Notes under the pieces: generated by a model
The model's database searches: none
Told to the model about the DNA's origin: nothing
Seen by the model: the letters and a program-made list of their open reading frames with translations, nothing else
Shown: one piece after another, positions 25,527-34,176 of the stretch
Layout of the letters: every line of letters starts with the position of its first letter
How positions within the stretch are numbered: position 1 is the stretch's first letter
Program-made: the position numbers and the translations under genes
Origin: Janthinobacterium agaricidamnosum
Lineage (GTDB): Bacteria; Pseudomonadota; Gammaproteobacteria; Burkholderiales; Burkholderiaceae_D
Reading direction: 5' to 3'
Assembly: GCF_003667705.1 (NCBI RefSeq)
Contig: NZ_CP033019.1
Span: 5,146,001-5,210,000, forward strand
Length of the DNA stretch: 64,000 bases

Positions 25527-26510
25527 TCACACCTCCCGTGCAGATTGAGGCGGTGCTTTCGGCGTGGCAGAACGCTTGCGCGAACGGCTGGCCAGGCTCG
25601 GCACCAGGCCCTTGGGCATGAAGATCATGGTCGCCATCAGGATCACGCCGAACACTACCGTTTCCCAGCCTTCAAAACTGGACAGCAGTTGCGGCAAGAC
25701 CGTCAGCAGCGCGGCGCCGATGATGGAACCGAAGATCGACGCCATGCCGCCCACCACCACCATCGTCACCAGCTCGATCGAGTGGAAGAAGCCGGCCAGG
25801 TTGGGCGTGATGAAGCCGATGTAATGGGCGCTGATGCTGCCCGCGATGCTGGCAATCACCGCCGACAGCACGAACACGCGCACCTTGAAGCGCGTCGTAT
25901 CGACGCCGACCACGCGGGCCGCCACTTCCGAACCGTGGATGGCCTGCAGCGCCCGGCCGACGGGCGAATCGATGAGGTTCAGGGCCAGCCACGTGACCAG
26001 CAACAGCAGCACGGCGCACACCAGGTACCATGATTTTTCGCCGGCGATTTCCAGGCCGGCGACACTGAAGGCGGAGACGCCGATGCCGTCCGGACCGCCC
26101 GTCCATTGCGTCTCGTTGTTGATGACGATGGAAATGATGATGCCCAGTCCCAGCGTCGCCATGGCCAGGGTATGGCCCTTGAGTTTCAGTACGGGACGCG
26201 CCAGCAGCAGCGCCAGCAGGCCCGTGGCGACGGCGCCGGCGGCCAGGGCGGCCAGCGGCGGCCAGCCATAGTGCGTGGTCAGCACGGCCGACGCATACGC
26301 GCCCAGGCCATAGAAGCCCGCGTGACCGAGGCTGATCTGGCCCGTATAGCCCATCAAGAGGTTCAGGCCGATGACGACGATGGCGTTCAGCGCGATGCGG
26401 ATCGCCACGTCATAGTAGAACGCATTGCTGAGGAACAGCGGCAGGATGGCCAGCACGAGCGCCAGCACCAGCAAGCCGCCATGGCGCGAGCGGGTAAGGA
26501 AATTCTTCAT
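25527..26510 (-). CDS. branched-chain-type ABC transporter permease (LivM-like)
   Basis: The 327-residue integral membrane protein has about nine or ten hydrophobic segments and the family motif 'GYTGQISLGHAGFYGLGAYA' near residues 53-72. 'GSIIGAALLTVLPQLL' lies near the C-terminus. It overlaps the LivH-like gene by 4 nt and forms the transmembrane pore with it. Confidence 0.92.
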   Translation of the reverse strand: MKNFLTRSRHGGLLVLALVLAILPLFLSNAFYYDVAIRIALNAIVVIGLNLLMGYTGQISLGHAGFYGLGAYASAVLTTHYGWPPLAALAAGAVATGLLALLLARPVLKLKGHTLAMATLGLGIIISIVINNETQWTGGPDGIGVSAFSVAGLEIAGEKSWYLVCAVLLLLVTWLALNLIDSPVGRALQAIHGSEVAARVVGVDTTRFKVRVFVLSAVIASIAGSISAHYIGFITPNLAGFFHSIELVTMVVVGGMASIFGSIIGAALLTVLPQLLSSFEGWETVVFGVILMATMIFMPKGLVPSLASRSRKRSATPKAPPQSAREV

Positions 26511-27385
26511 ACACGCTCCGAATTTTTAGCGCCAAACAAGCCTTGCGGCAGGAAGAACAGGATCAATAGAATCAGCACGAACGGCACCGCATCCTTGTAG
26601 GCCGACGAGATGTAGCCGGCCGTCATGGCTTCGGCGATGCCGAGGATCAGGCCGCCGGCAATCGCGCCCGCGCCGCCACCGAGGCCACCCAATACGGCGG
26701 CGACAAAACCTTTCAGGCCCAGCATGATGCCCGCGTCATACGATGTATAGGTGATCGGTGCGACCAGGATGCCGCCCGCCGCGCCCAGCAGGGCCGACAG
26801 GCCGAACGAGAACAGCAGCACCTTGCGCGTGTTGATGCCCACCAGTTGCGCGGCCAGCTTGTTGTGCGAGGTGGCCAGCATGGCCTTGCCCATCAGCGTG
26901 CGGCCGAAGAACCAGCCCAGCACCAGCACGATGACGACCGTCACGCCCAGCACCCACAGGCTTTGCGGCAGCAGGCTCGCGCCAAAAAATTCGATCGGCG
27001 CGTCGCCGGAAAAGGCCGGCAGCGAGTGCGTATCCTTGCCCAGCCAGATTTGCACGAGGCCGCGCAGCACGAGCGAAGCGCCGATGGTAATGATCAAGAG
27101 CGTGATGACCTGCGCGTTTTGCGCCGGTTCGATCACGGCTTTTTCCATCAATAGGCCAACGATGCCGGTGGCGATGACGGCCAGGATGATGGCCAGCGGC
27201 AGCGGCACGCCGGCGGCCGACATCACGGCGGCCAGCATCCCGCCCAGCATGATGAATTCGCCCTGCGCGAAATTGATCACGCCGCTGGTGTTGTAGATGA
27301 TGGTAAAGCCCAGCGCCGCCAGCGCGTAGGCGGAACCGACCGTCATCCCGGAATACAGAAATTGTAGAAATTGTGCGACTTCCAT
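26507..27385 (-). CDS. branched-chain-type ABC transporter permease (LivH-like)
   Basis: The 292-residue permease has the LivH signature 'TIIYNTSGVINFAQGEFIML' near residues 28-48 and 'VLGGLGGGAGAIAGGLILGI' near 230-250, with about eight membrane helices. Length and motifs match LivH. It follows the substrate-binding protein gene after 72 nt. Confidence 0.92.
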   Translation of the reverse strand: MEVAQFLQFLYSGMTVGSAYALAALGFTIIYNTSGVINFAQGEFIMLGGMLAAVMSAAGVPLPLAIILAVIATGIVGLLMEKAVIEPAQNAQVITLLIITIGASLVLRGLVQIWLGKDTHSLPAFSGDAPIEFFGASLLPQSLWVLGVTVVIVLVLGWFFGRTLMGKAMLATSHNKLAAQLVGINTRKVLLFSFGLSALLGAAGGILVAPITYTSYDAGIMLGLKGFVAAVLGGLGGGAGAIAGGLILGIAEAMTAGYISSAYKDAVPFVLILLILFFLPQGLFGAKNSERV

Positions 27386-27457
27386 GGTGTCTCCATTATG
27401 TTCGGCTATGCGCGGGCCGCCTTCGAGGGCAGCCTCGCGCAGGTACTCTGGCTTACA

Positions 27458-28609
27458 TCACTTCGACAATTGCCATTCGCCGTTCTTCACTTCCACCATG
27501 CGGAAAGCCGACAGGTCCAGGCCCATGTGGTCTTTGGCCGACATGTTGAACACGCCGGTCGTGCCCACAAAACCCTTGGTCTGTTCCAGTGCCGTGCGCA
27601 CTTTTTCGCGGTCCGTGCCGCCGGCGCGCTTGATGGCGTCCACCGACAGGTTCAGGGCGTCGAGCGCATAGCCGCCAAAGGTCGACGGATCGATCTTGTA
27701 GCGGTCTTTATACGTCTTGTCGTAGCCGACGACGACGGCCTTCTGCGCGTCGCTGTCGGGCAGCATGGCGCCGATCAACAGGGCCGGCGTCGGCAGGCGC
27801 ACGCCTTCGGCAGCCTTGCCCGACAGCTTCAGGTATTCGTCCGACGCCACGCCATGCGACTGGTACAGCGGCAGCGCGGCCATGCCCAGCTGGCCGTAGT
27901 TCTTGGTCACGACCGCCGGGCCCTGGCCCAGGCCGAACACGAAGACGGCCTGCACACCGGCCGTATTCTTGATGCGCGTGAGCTGCGCCGTGATGTCCGT
28001 GTCTTTCGGACCGTAGGTTTCATCGGCCACCAGGGTGATGCCATATTTGGAAGCGACGATCTGCGATTCCTTGCGGCCCGAGGCGCCGAAGCCGCTCGTT
28101 TCCGACAGCAGGCCCACCTTGCTGATGCCGCGCTTCTTCATATCCTCGAACACCTTCTCGGCCGCCATGCGGTCCGTATGCGGCGTCTTGAAAACCCATT
28201 TCTTGACCGGATCGATGATGACCACGGCGCCCGCCAGCGAGATGAACGGCATGCTGGCGCGGTCCACCAGCGGCGCCATCGCCATCGTCGCGCCGGTGGT
28301 GGTGCCGCCGATCAGCACGTCGACCTTGTCCGACTCGATCAGGCGCTTGGTAAAACCGTTGGCCTTGGCCGCATCGCTGCCGTCGTCGTAGTGCACCAGT
28401 TCCAGCTTGCGTCCCAGCACGCCGCCGGCCGCATTGATTTTCTCGATATACAGCTGCAGGGTTTTCAGTTCCGGGTCGCCCAGAAAGGCGGCCGGGCCCG
28501 TGACGGACAGCACGGAACCGATCTTGATGTTGTCGGCCGCGTACGCACCCGCGGCAGTCATTGCCAGCACGCCGGCGATCAGGGTTTTCTTGAAGATATT
28601 GGCAATCAT
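27458..28609 (-). CDS. branched-chain-type ABC transporter substrate-binding protein (LivK-like)
   Basis: The start at 28609 is preceded by GGAG. It gives a 383-residue protein with signal peptide (MIANIFKKTLIAGVLAMTAA, cleavage near AYAAD). The mature protein is a type I periplasmic binding fold: 'IKIGSVLSVTGPAAFLGDPE', 'GVLGRKLELVHYDDGSDAAK', 'VDVLIGGTTTGATMAMAPLV'. Its place directly after paaJ and its lack of an Asp/Gly-rich amino-acid-binding signature leave the ligand open. Phenylacetate or another aromatic acid is the contextual inference. Confidence 0.9.
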   Translation of the reverse strand: MIANIFKKTLIAGVLAMTAAGAYAADNIKIGSVLSVTGPAAFLGDPELKTLQLYIEKINAAGGVLGRKLELVHYDDGSDAAKANGFTKRLIESDKVDVLIGGTTTGATMAMAPLVDRASMPFISLAGAVVIIDPVKKWVFKTPHTDRMAAEKVFEDMKKRGISKVGLLSETSGFGASGRKESQIVASKYGITLVADETYGPKDTDITAQLTRIKNTAGVQAVFVFGLGQGPAVVTKNYGQLGMAALPLYQSHGVASDEYLKLSGKAAEGVRLPTPALLIGAMLPDSDAQKAVVVGYDKTYKDRYKIDPSTFGGYALDALNLSVDAIKRAGGTDREKVRTALEQTKGFVGTTGVFNMSAKDHMGLDLSAFRMVEVKNGEWQLSK

Positions 28610-28694
28610 TATGGTCTCCACCAGGTTGGCACTACGGTCAATTATGGTTGGCGCTTTTTTTGCAAGCCTGCGCCTTTTTTGTTGTTTTACTTTT

Positions 28695-29900
28695 TTATAC
28701 GCGTTCAATGACGACAGCAATACCCTGCCCCACGCCAATGCACATGGTGCACAGCGCATAGCGCCCGCCCGTGCGTTCCAGCTGGTTCAGCGCCGCCATC
28801 ACCAGGCGCGCGCCCGATGCGCCCAGCGGGTGGCCGATGGCAATCGCCCCGCCATTCGGGTTCACGTGGGCCGCATCGTCGGCCAGGCCCAGGTCGCGCG
28901 TGACGGCCAGGGCCTGCGCGGCAAACGCTTCATTGAGTTCGATCACGTCCATCTGCTCGATGGTGAGGCCGGTCTGCGCCAGCACCTTGCGCGAGGCCGG
29001 CGACGGACCGAAGCCCATGATGCGCGGCGCCAGGCCCGCCGTGGCCATGCCCAGCACCTTTGCGCGCGGCGTCAATTTGTATTTATCCACGGCGGCGGCG
29101 GACGCCAGCAAGATCGCGCAGGCGCCGTCGTTCAAGCCCGAGGCGTTGCCGGCCGTGACCGTGCCGTCCGCCTTCACCACGCCTTTCAGTTTCGCCAGCA
29201 TTTCCAGCGAGGTATCGGGGCGCGGATGTTCATCCATCGTCACCATCTTCGGCTCGCCCTTTTTTTGCGGCACGGCGACGGGCACGATTTCGCGATCGAA
29301 CACGCCGGCCGCGTTGGCGGCGGCCCAGCGCTGCTGACTGCGCAAGGCCAGCGCGTCCTGGTCGGCGCGGCTGATGCCAAATTCCACGGCCACGTTTTCC
29401 GCCGTTTCCGGCATGGTATCGATGCCGTACTGCGCCTTCATTTTGCCGTTGACGAAGCGCCAGCCCAGGGTCGTGTCTTCGATTTTCGACGCGCGCGAGA
29501 ACGCGCTGTCGGCCTTGCCCATCACGAACGGTGCGCGCGTCATGCTTTCCACGCCGCCGGCGATGATCAGCTCCGCCTCGCCTGCCTTGATCGAGCGGGC
29601 GGCCATGCCCACGGCGTCCAGGCTGGAGCCGCACAGGCGGTTGATGGTATTGGCCGGCACTGCGGCCGGCAAGCCCGCCAGCAGCGCGGCCATGCGGCCC
29701 ACGTTGCGGTTGTCTTCGCCCGCCTGGTTGGCGCAGCCGTAGAACACGTCGTCGATGGCGGACCAGTCGACGGACGGGTTGCGGGCGATCAGCGCGGCGA
29801 TCGGCAGCGCGCCCAGGTCGTCGGCGCGCACGCTGGACAAGGCACCGCCGTAGCGGCCGAAAGGTGTGCGCACGGCGTCACAGATAAAGGCTTCGTTCAT
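28695..29900 (-). CDS. paaJ: 3-oxoadipyl-CoA/3-oxo-5,6-dehydrosuberyl-CoA thiolase
   Basis: The 401-residue thiolase has nucleophilic Cys90 in NRLCGSSLDA, 'GHPLGASGARLVMAAL' with the catalytic His, and the second Cys in 'LCTMCIGVGQG'. The N-terminus MNEAFICDAVRTPFGRYGGA and overall length match the PaaJ/PcaF group. It performs the two thiolytic steps yielding acetyl-CoA and finally succinyl-CoA. AAGGAAG precedes the ATG. It is 22 nt after paaK. Confidence 0.94.
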   Translation of the reverse strand: MNEAFICDAVRTPFGRYGGALSSVRADDLGALPIAALIARNPSVDWSAIDDVFYGCANQAGEDNRNVGRMAALLAGLPAAVPANTINRLCGSSLDAVGMAARSIKAGEAELIIAGGVESMTRAPFVMGKADSAFSRASKIEDTTLGWRFVNGKMKAQYGIDTMPETAENVAVEFGISRADQDALALRSQQRWAAANAAGVFDREIVPVAVPQKKGEPKMVTMDEHPRPDTSLEMLAKLKGVVKADGTVTAGNASGLNDGACAILLASAAAVDKYKLTPRAKVLGMATAGLAPRIMGFGPSPASRKVLAQTGLTIEQMDVIELNEAFAAQALAVTRDLGLADDAAHVNPNGGAIAIGHPLGASGARLVMAALNQLERTGGRYALCTMCIGVGQGIAVVIERV

Positions 29901-29922
29901 GTTTGCTTCCTTGTTCGGGCTA

Positions 29923-31254
29923 TCAGGAGAAAATCTTCGGGCGCTGGTCGACCACGCGGCGGGCCTTGCCCGTCAGCGTGCGTTCGATGCCGGCGGCGGC
30001 CACCAGGCGCACGCGCGTGCTCACGCCCACGTGCGTCTTGATGCGGTGTTCCAGTTCGCGCGCCAGGGCGTCCGTTTCGCTGGCCGAGAGGGTGGCCGTC
30101 AGGTCGATGCGCAGCTCGGCGATCACTTCGAGCTTGTCGAGGTGGCCGTCGCGCGTGACGACCAGCTGGTACTGCGGCGCCAGCTTCGGCATTTTGAGGA
30201 TCAGCTCTTCGATCTGCGTGGGGAAAACGTTCACGCCGCGGATGATCAGCATGTCGTCGGAGCGGCCCGTGATCTTGCCGATGCGGCGCATGGCCCGCGA
30301 GGTCGGCGGCAGCAAGCGGGTCAGGTCGCGCGTGCGGTAGCGGATGATGGGCAGCGCCTCTTTCGACAAGGAGGTAAACACCAGTTCGCCCTCTTCGCCG
30401 TCCGGCAGCACTTCGCCCGTTTCCGGATCGATGATCTCGGGATAGAAATGGTCTTCCCAGATGACGGGACCGTCCTTGCTCTCGATGCATTCGGACGCCA
30501 CGCCAGGTCCCATCACTTCGGACAGGCCGTAGATGTCGACGGCGTCGATGCCGGCGCGCGCTTCGATTTCCGAACGCATGGCGTCCGTCCACGGTTCGGC
30601 GCCAAAGATGCCCACCTTCAGCGACGATTCGGCCGGGTCCAGGCCCTGGCGCGTGAATTCCTCGATGATGTTGAGCATGTACGACGGCGTGACCATGATG
30701 ATGGACGGCTTGAAATCCTGGATCAGCTGCACCTGCTTTTCCGTCTGCCCGCCGGACATCGGGATGACCGTGCAGCCGAGGCGCTCGGCGCCGTAGTGCG
30801 CGCCCAGGCCGCCCGTGAACAGGCCGTAGCCATACGAGATATGCACCATATCGCCCGCGCGGCCGCCGCCGGCGCGGATCGAGCGCGCCACCACGTTGGC
30901 CCAGGTATCGATGTCGTTCTGCGTGTAGCCGACCACCGTGGCCTTGCCCGTGGTGCCGCTCGAGGCGTGGATGCGCACCACCTGCTCGCGCGGCACGGCG
31001 AACAGGCCGAACGGGTAATTGTCGCGCAAGACTTTTTTGTCCGTGAACGGGAATTTGGCCAGGTCGGCCAGGGATTTGAGATCATCCGGATGCACGCCCG
31101 CTGCGTCAAAAGCGGCACGGTAATGGGGCACGTTGTCATACGCGTGCTTGAGCGTCCATTTCATGCGTTCGAGCTGCAGCGCCTGCAGTTCATCCTTGCT
31201 GGCGCGCTCGATCGGCTCGAGGTCATTCGGGGAAGGCGTACGTTGGACCATCAT
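29923..31254 (-). CDS. paaK: phenylacetate-CoA ligase
   Basis: The 443-residue AMP-forming ligase activates phenylacetate with ATP and CoA, the entry step of the pathway. The adenylation P-loop 'HASSGTTGKATVVGYTQND' is at about residues 94-112. 'GAEPWTDAMR' and 'YGLSEVMGPGVASEC' follow. The C-terminal lid has 'GRSDDMLIIRGVNVFPTQIE', which is diagnostic of PaaK. AGGAG precedes the first of two adjacent ATGs. It follows paaI after 44 nt. Confidence 0.96.
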   Translation of the reverse strand: MMVQRTPSPNDLEPIERASKDELQALQLERMKWTLKHAYDNVPHYRAAFDAAGVHPDDLKSLADLAKFPFTDKKVLRDNYPFGLFAVPREQVVRIHASSGTTGKATVVGYTQNDIDTWANVVARSIRAGGGRAGDMVHISYGYGLFTGGLGAHYGAERLGCTVIPMSGGQTEKQVQLIQDFKPSIIMVTPSYMLNIIEEFTRQGLDPAESSLKVGIFGAEPWTDAMRSEIEARAGIDAVDIYGLSEVMGPGVASECIESKDGPVIWEDHFYPEIIDPETGEVLPDGEEGELVFTSLSKEALPIIRYRTRDLTRLLPPTSRAMRRIGKITGRSDDMLIIRGVNVFPTQIEELILKMPKLAPQYQLVVTRDGHLDKLEVIAELRIDLTATLSASETDALARELEHRIKTHVGVSTRVRLVAAAGIERTLTGKARRVVDQRPKIFS

Positions 31255-31298
31255 TGTCTCCTGTTTAATTCTTTAACTATTCAATCGGTTCCGGCAGT

Positions 31299-31751
31299 TC
31301 AAGCCTGCTCTTGTATGACTTCGCCCGCCACGCGGATCGACTTGCCCCGGAAGAGCGCGACGGCGCGGCCTTCCTGGTTGCTGACCTTGACGTCATAGAC
31401 GCCGCTCTTGCCCGCCAGCGCCTGTTCGACGGCGTGCGCCGTCAGCACGTCGCCTTCGCGGCCCGGCGCCAAGTAGTCGATGGTGCAGCCGGCGCCCACG
31501 GTGTTCATGTTGTAGCTGTTGCAGGCGAAGGCGAAGGCGCTGTCGGCCAGGGCAAAAATGAAACCGCCGTGGCAGGTCTGGTGGCCATTGAGCATGTCGG
31601 CGCGCACCGTCATCGTCATGCGCGCATGGCCGGGACCCACGTCGGCCAGGGCGATGCCCATGGCGGCGGTGGCGTTATCGCGCGACAGCATGGAGGCGGC
31701 AGCCGCTTCGGCCAAAGCCTGAGCAGCGTGAATATGGTCTTCCTTATGCAT
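31299..31751 (-). CDS. paaI: hydroxyphenylacetyl-CoA thioesterase (hotdog fold)
   Basis: The 150-residue protein starts MHKEDHIHAAQALAEAAAAS and overlaps the end of paaH by 8 nt. The hotdog signature 'GHQTCHGGFIFALADSAFAF' contains the catalytic Asp/Gly-rich helix of PaaI thioesterases. 'GCTIDYLAPGREGDVLTAHA' is the matching strand. It relieves CoA depletion by hydrolysing non-productive phenylacetyl-CoA derivatives. Length and context fit PaaI exactly. Confidence 0.94.
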   Translation of the reverse strand: MHKEDHIHAAQALAEAAAASMLSRDNATAAMGIALADVGPGHARMTMTVRADMLNGHQTCHGGFIFALADSAFAFACNSYNMNTVGAGCTIDYLAPGREGDVLTAHAVEQALAGKSGVYDVKVSNQEGRAVALFRGKSIRVAGEVIQEQA

Positions 31752-33309
31752 GAAACGGTGCTCCATTGGCGAGTTTGCGGCGCAGCAGCGGCGAGACCCT
31801 GTAGCGGTCTTCGCCATAGCCTTGCGCCAGGTGGTGCAGCACGGTCACGATCTGTTGAACGCCGACCGCATCGGCCCAGGCCAGCGGTCCGCGCGGATAA
31901 TTGACGCCCTTCTGCATGGCGATATCGACGGCATCCGCCGTGCACACGCCCTGGTTGACGGCGTCGGCCGCCTCGTTGGCCAGCATGGCGACGGTGCGCA
32001 TGACGGCCAGGCCAGGCACGTCGTCCAGGCGCGTGACGGTGAAACCGGCCGCCTGGAACAGGCCGACGACGGCCGCGTAGGCGTCGTCGCTGCACTGGTC
32101 GGCACGGGCCACGGCGATGCGCTTTGCACTGGCGTAATCGAGCGCCAGGTCGAACAGCACCGTGTCCGGATGCTGGTTGTCGTGTGCGCGCTGGGTGGCG
32201 CTGCGCCCATCGGTCAGATAGATCGCGGCGCCATGGCAATGCAGGGCCGGCGCCTCGTCATGCGCCTGGCCTTCCTGCGTCACGCGGCGGCTGACGGTAA
32301 TGCCGGCCTGCTCCAGGCGCTGCACCAGGCTGCGGATGATGCCACTGTGGCCCCGCCCGTCGCCGCCGATGGCGGCCGACAGGGCGACGAATTCCGGCTT
32401 CGGCTGCGCGCCTTCCGCCTGCGCCACGGGTGCAGGCGCACCTTCGCCATAGGGGTAAAAACCGCGGCCCGATTTGCGGCCAAGGAATCCCGCGTTGACC
32501 ATTTCCTGCTGCAGCACGGACGGCGTGAAGCGCGGGTCGTTGAAATAGGCGCCGAACACGGACTGGGTGACGGAGAAATTCACGTCGTGGCCGATCAGGT
32601 CCATCAGTTCGAATGGCCCCATGCGGAAGCCGCCCGCTTCGCGCAGCACGGCATCGATGGTGGCGGCATCGCCCGCCTGTTCATTCAGCAAGCGCCAGCC
32701 TTCCGCATAGAACGGACGGGCGACCCGGTTGACGATGAAGCCCGGTGTCGATTTCGCATGCACGGGCTTCTTGCCCCAGGCGATGGACGTGTCATACACG
32801 GTGGCAGCGACCTGCTCGCTGGTGGCCAGCCCGCTGATCACCTCCACCAGCGCCATCAGGGGCACGGGATTAAAGAAATGCATGCCGACCAGGCGTTCCG
32901 GCCGGCGCAGCTTGGCGGCGATGGCCGTGACGGAGATCGACGAGGTATTCGTCGCCAGGATGCAGTCGTCGCTGACCAACGCTTCGAGTTCGGCGAACAG
33001 GCCGCGCTTGACGTCGAGGTTTTCCACGATGGCTTCCACCACCAGGGCGCAATCGCTCACATCGGCCAGGCTGCCGGCCGCCTGCAGGCGCGCCGTGGCG
33101 GCCGTGGCTTCGTCCAACGTCATGCGGCCCTTCTCGGCCAGCTTCGCATACATCTTGCCGATATCAAGCAAAGCCTTGCTCACCGCTTCCGCGCGCGTGT
33201 CGTACAGTTTGACCGTGTAGCCGGCCGCTGCCGCCACCTGCGCGATGCCGGCGCCCATGGCGCCGCTGCCGATGACGGCGACGATACTGTTGTTGTCCAA
33301 AGCTGCCAT
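31744..33309 (-). CDS. paaH: 3-hydroxyadipyl-CoA dehydrogenase
   Basis: The 521-residue NAD-dependent enzyme begins with a Rossmann motif, VAVIGSGAMGAGIAQVAAAA. 'GMHFFNPVPLMALVEVISGL' and 'KSTPGFIVNRVARPFYAEG' are typical 3-hydroxyacyl-CoA dehydrogenase motifs. The C-terminal half contains a second partial HAD domain ('VPGLAVMRTVAMLANEAADA... KGVNYPRGPLAWAD'), as usual for PaaH/PaaC-type proteins of about 500 residues. It oxidises 3-hydroxyadipyl-CoA before thiolysis. It is separated from paaG by a single nucleotide. Confidence 0.94.
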   Translation of the reverse strand: MAALDNNSIVAVIGSGAMGAGIAQVAAAAGYTVKLYDTRAEAVSKALLDIGKMYAKLAEKGRMTLDEATAATARLQAAGSLADVSDCALVVEAIVENLDVKRGLFAELEALVSDDCILATNTSSISVTAIAAKLRRPERLVGMHFFNPVPLMALVEVISGLATSEQVAATVYDTSIAWGKKPVHAKSTPGFIVNRVARPFYAEGWRLLNEQAGDAATIDAVLREAGGFRMGPFELMDLIGHDVNFSVTQSVFGAYFNDPRFTPSVLQQEMVNAGFLGRKSGRGFYPYGEGAPAPVAQAEGAQPKPEFVALSAAIGGDGRGHSGIIRSLVQRLEQAGITVSRRVTQEGQAHDEAPALHCHGAAIYLTDGRSATQRAHDNQHPDTVLFDLALDYASAKRIAVARADQCSDDAYAAVVGLFQAAGFTVTRLDDVPGLAVMRTVAMLANEAADAVNQGVCTADAVDIAMQKGVNYPRGPLAWADAVGVQQIVTVLHHLAQGYGEDRYRVSPLLRRKLANGAPFHA

Positions 33310-33310
33310 A

Positions 33311-34102
33311 TCAGTGTCCCTTGAATTGCGGTGTGCGCTTTTCCATGAAGGCGGCCACGCCTTCGCGGTAATCGTCGCTGTTACCGAGATCGCTCATCAT
33401 GCGCGCTTCCAGCGCAAGCTGCTGCGGCAGGGTATTGGCGCCACTGAGAGCCAGCGCCTGCTTGGTGTACGCCAGGCCCTTGGTCGGTGCGGTAGAAAAG
33501 TGCACGGCCAGCTTGCGCGTCTCTTCCGCCAGCTGCGCGTCATCCACGCATTTCCAGATCAAACCCCAGTCCTCGGCCTTTTCCGCCGTCAGTTTTTCGC
33601 CGAGCATGGCCAGTCCCATGGCGCGTGCCGAACCGATCAGCCGTGGCAGGAAAAAGGTACCGCCCGTGTCCGGAATCAGGCCCAGCTTGCAGAACACTTC
33701 GACGAAACTGGCCGACTTGCCGGCGATGACGATGTCGCAAGCCAGCGCCAGGTTGGCGCCCGCGCCGGCGGCCACGCCGTTGACGGCGCAGATCACGGGC
33801 ATAGCCAGGGCTTTCAAGGCCAGCACCAGCGGCGCGTAGTTCTTTTCCACCGATTCGCCCAGGTCCACGCCCTTCGAGCCCGGTTCCACGGCGCGGTCGG
33901 ACAAATCCTGGCCCGCGCAAAAGCCGCGGCCCGCGCCCGTCAGCACGAAGACGCGCACGGAACTGTCGGCGTTCACTTGCGCAAGCGCGTCGCGCACTTC
34001 CTCGTGCATGGCTTGCGTAAAGCTATTGAGCTTGTCGGGACGGTTCAGGGTGAGCGTCGCGATACCCTGCTCGATGGTGAAGAGGATGTTTTGGTAGGTC
34101 AT
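33311..34102 (-). CDS. paaG: 1,2-epoxyphenylacetyl-CoA isomerase
   Basis: The 263-residue crotonase-fold enzyme converts the ring epoxide to oxepin-CoA and also shifts double bonds during beta-oxidation. 'LNRPDKLNSFTQAMHEEV' and 'GRGFCAGQDLSDRA' are PaaG-type motifs, and 'VNGVAAGAGANLALACDIVI' forms the oxyanion hole. I prefer PaaG over PaaF because of the SFTQAMH and FCAGQDL elements. No separate PaaF-type hydratase is seen in the cluster. A palindromic repeat lies between paaE and this gene. Confidence 0.9.
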   Translation of the reverse strand: MTYQNILFTIEQGIATLTLNRPDKLNSFTQAMHEEVRDALAQVNADSSVRVFVLTGAGRGFCAGQDLSDRAVEPGSKGVDLGESVEKNYAPLVLALKALAMPVICAVNGVAAGAGANLALACDIVIAGKSASFVEVFCKLGLIPDTGGTFFLPRLIGSARAMGLAMLGEKLTAEKAEDWGLIWKCVDDAQLAEETRKLAVHFSTAPTKGLAYTKQALALSGANTLPQQLALEARMMSDLGNSDDYREGVAAFMEKRTPQFKGH

Positions 34103-34144
34103 GGCATCTCGCTATTTTTATTTATTGGCCCGCAGCGGAAATCT

Positions 34145-34171
34145 GGGGTCAGACCCGGCGGGTCTGACCCC
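34145..34171. repeat. 27-bp palindromic repeat, copy 2
   Basis: This copy is identical to 23994-24020 and lies between paaE and paaG, dividing the cluster into paaABCDE and paaGHIKJ. On the minus strand it is followed by AGATTTCCGCTGC, a tail shared (with one change) by copy 1. There is no T-tract. Confidence 0.92.
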
Positions 34172-34176
34172 GGCTT

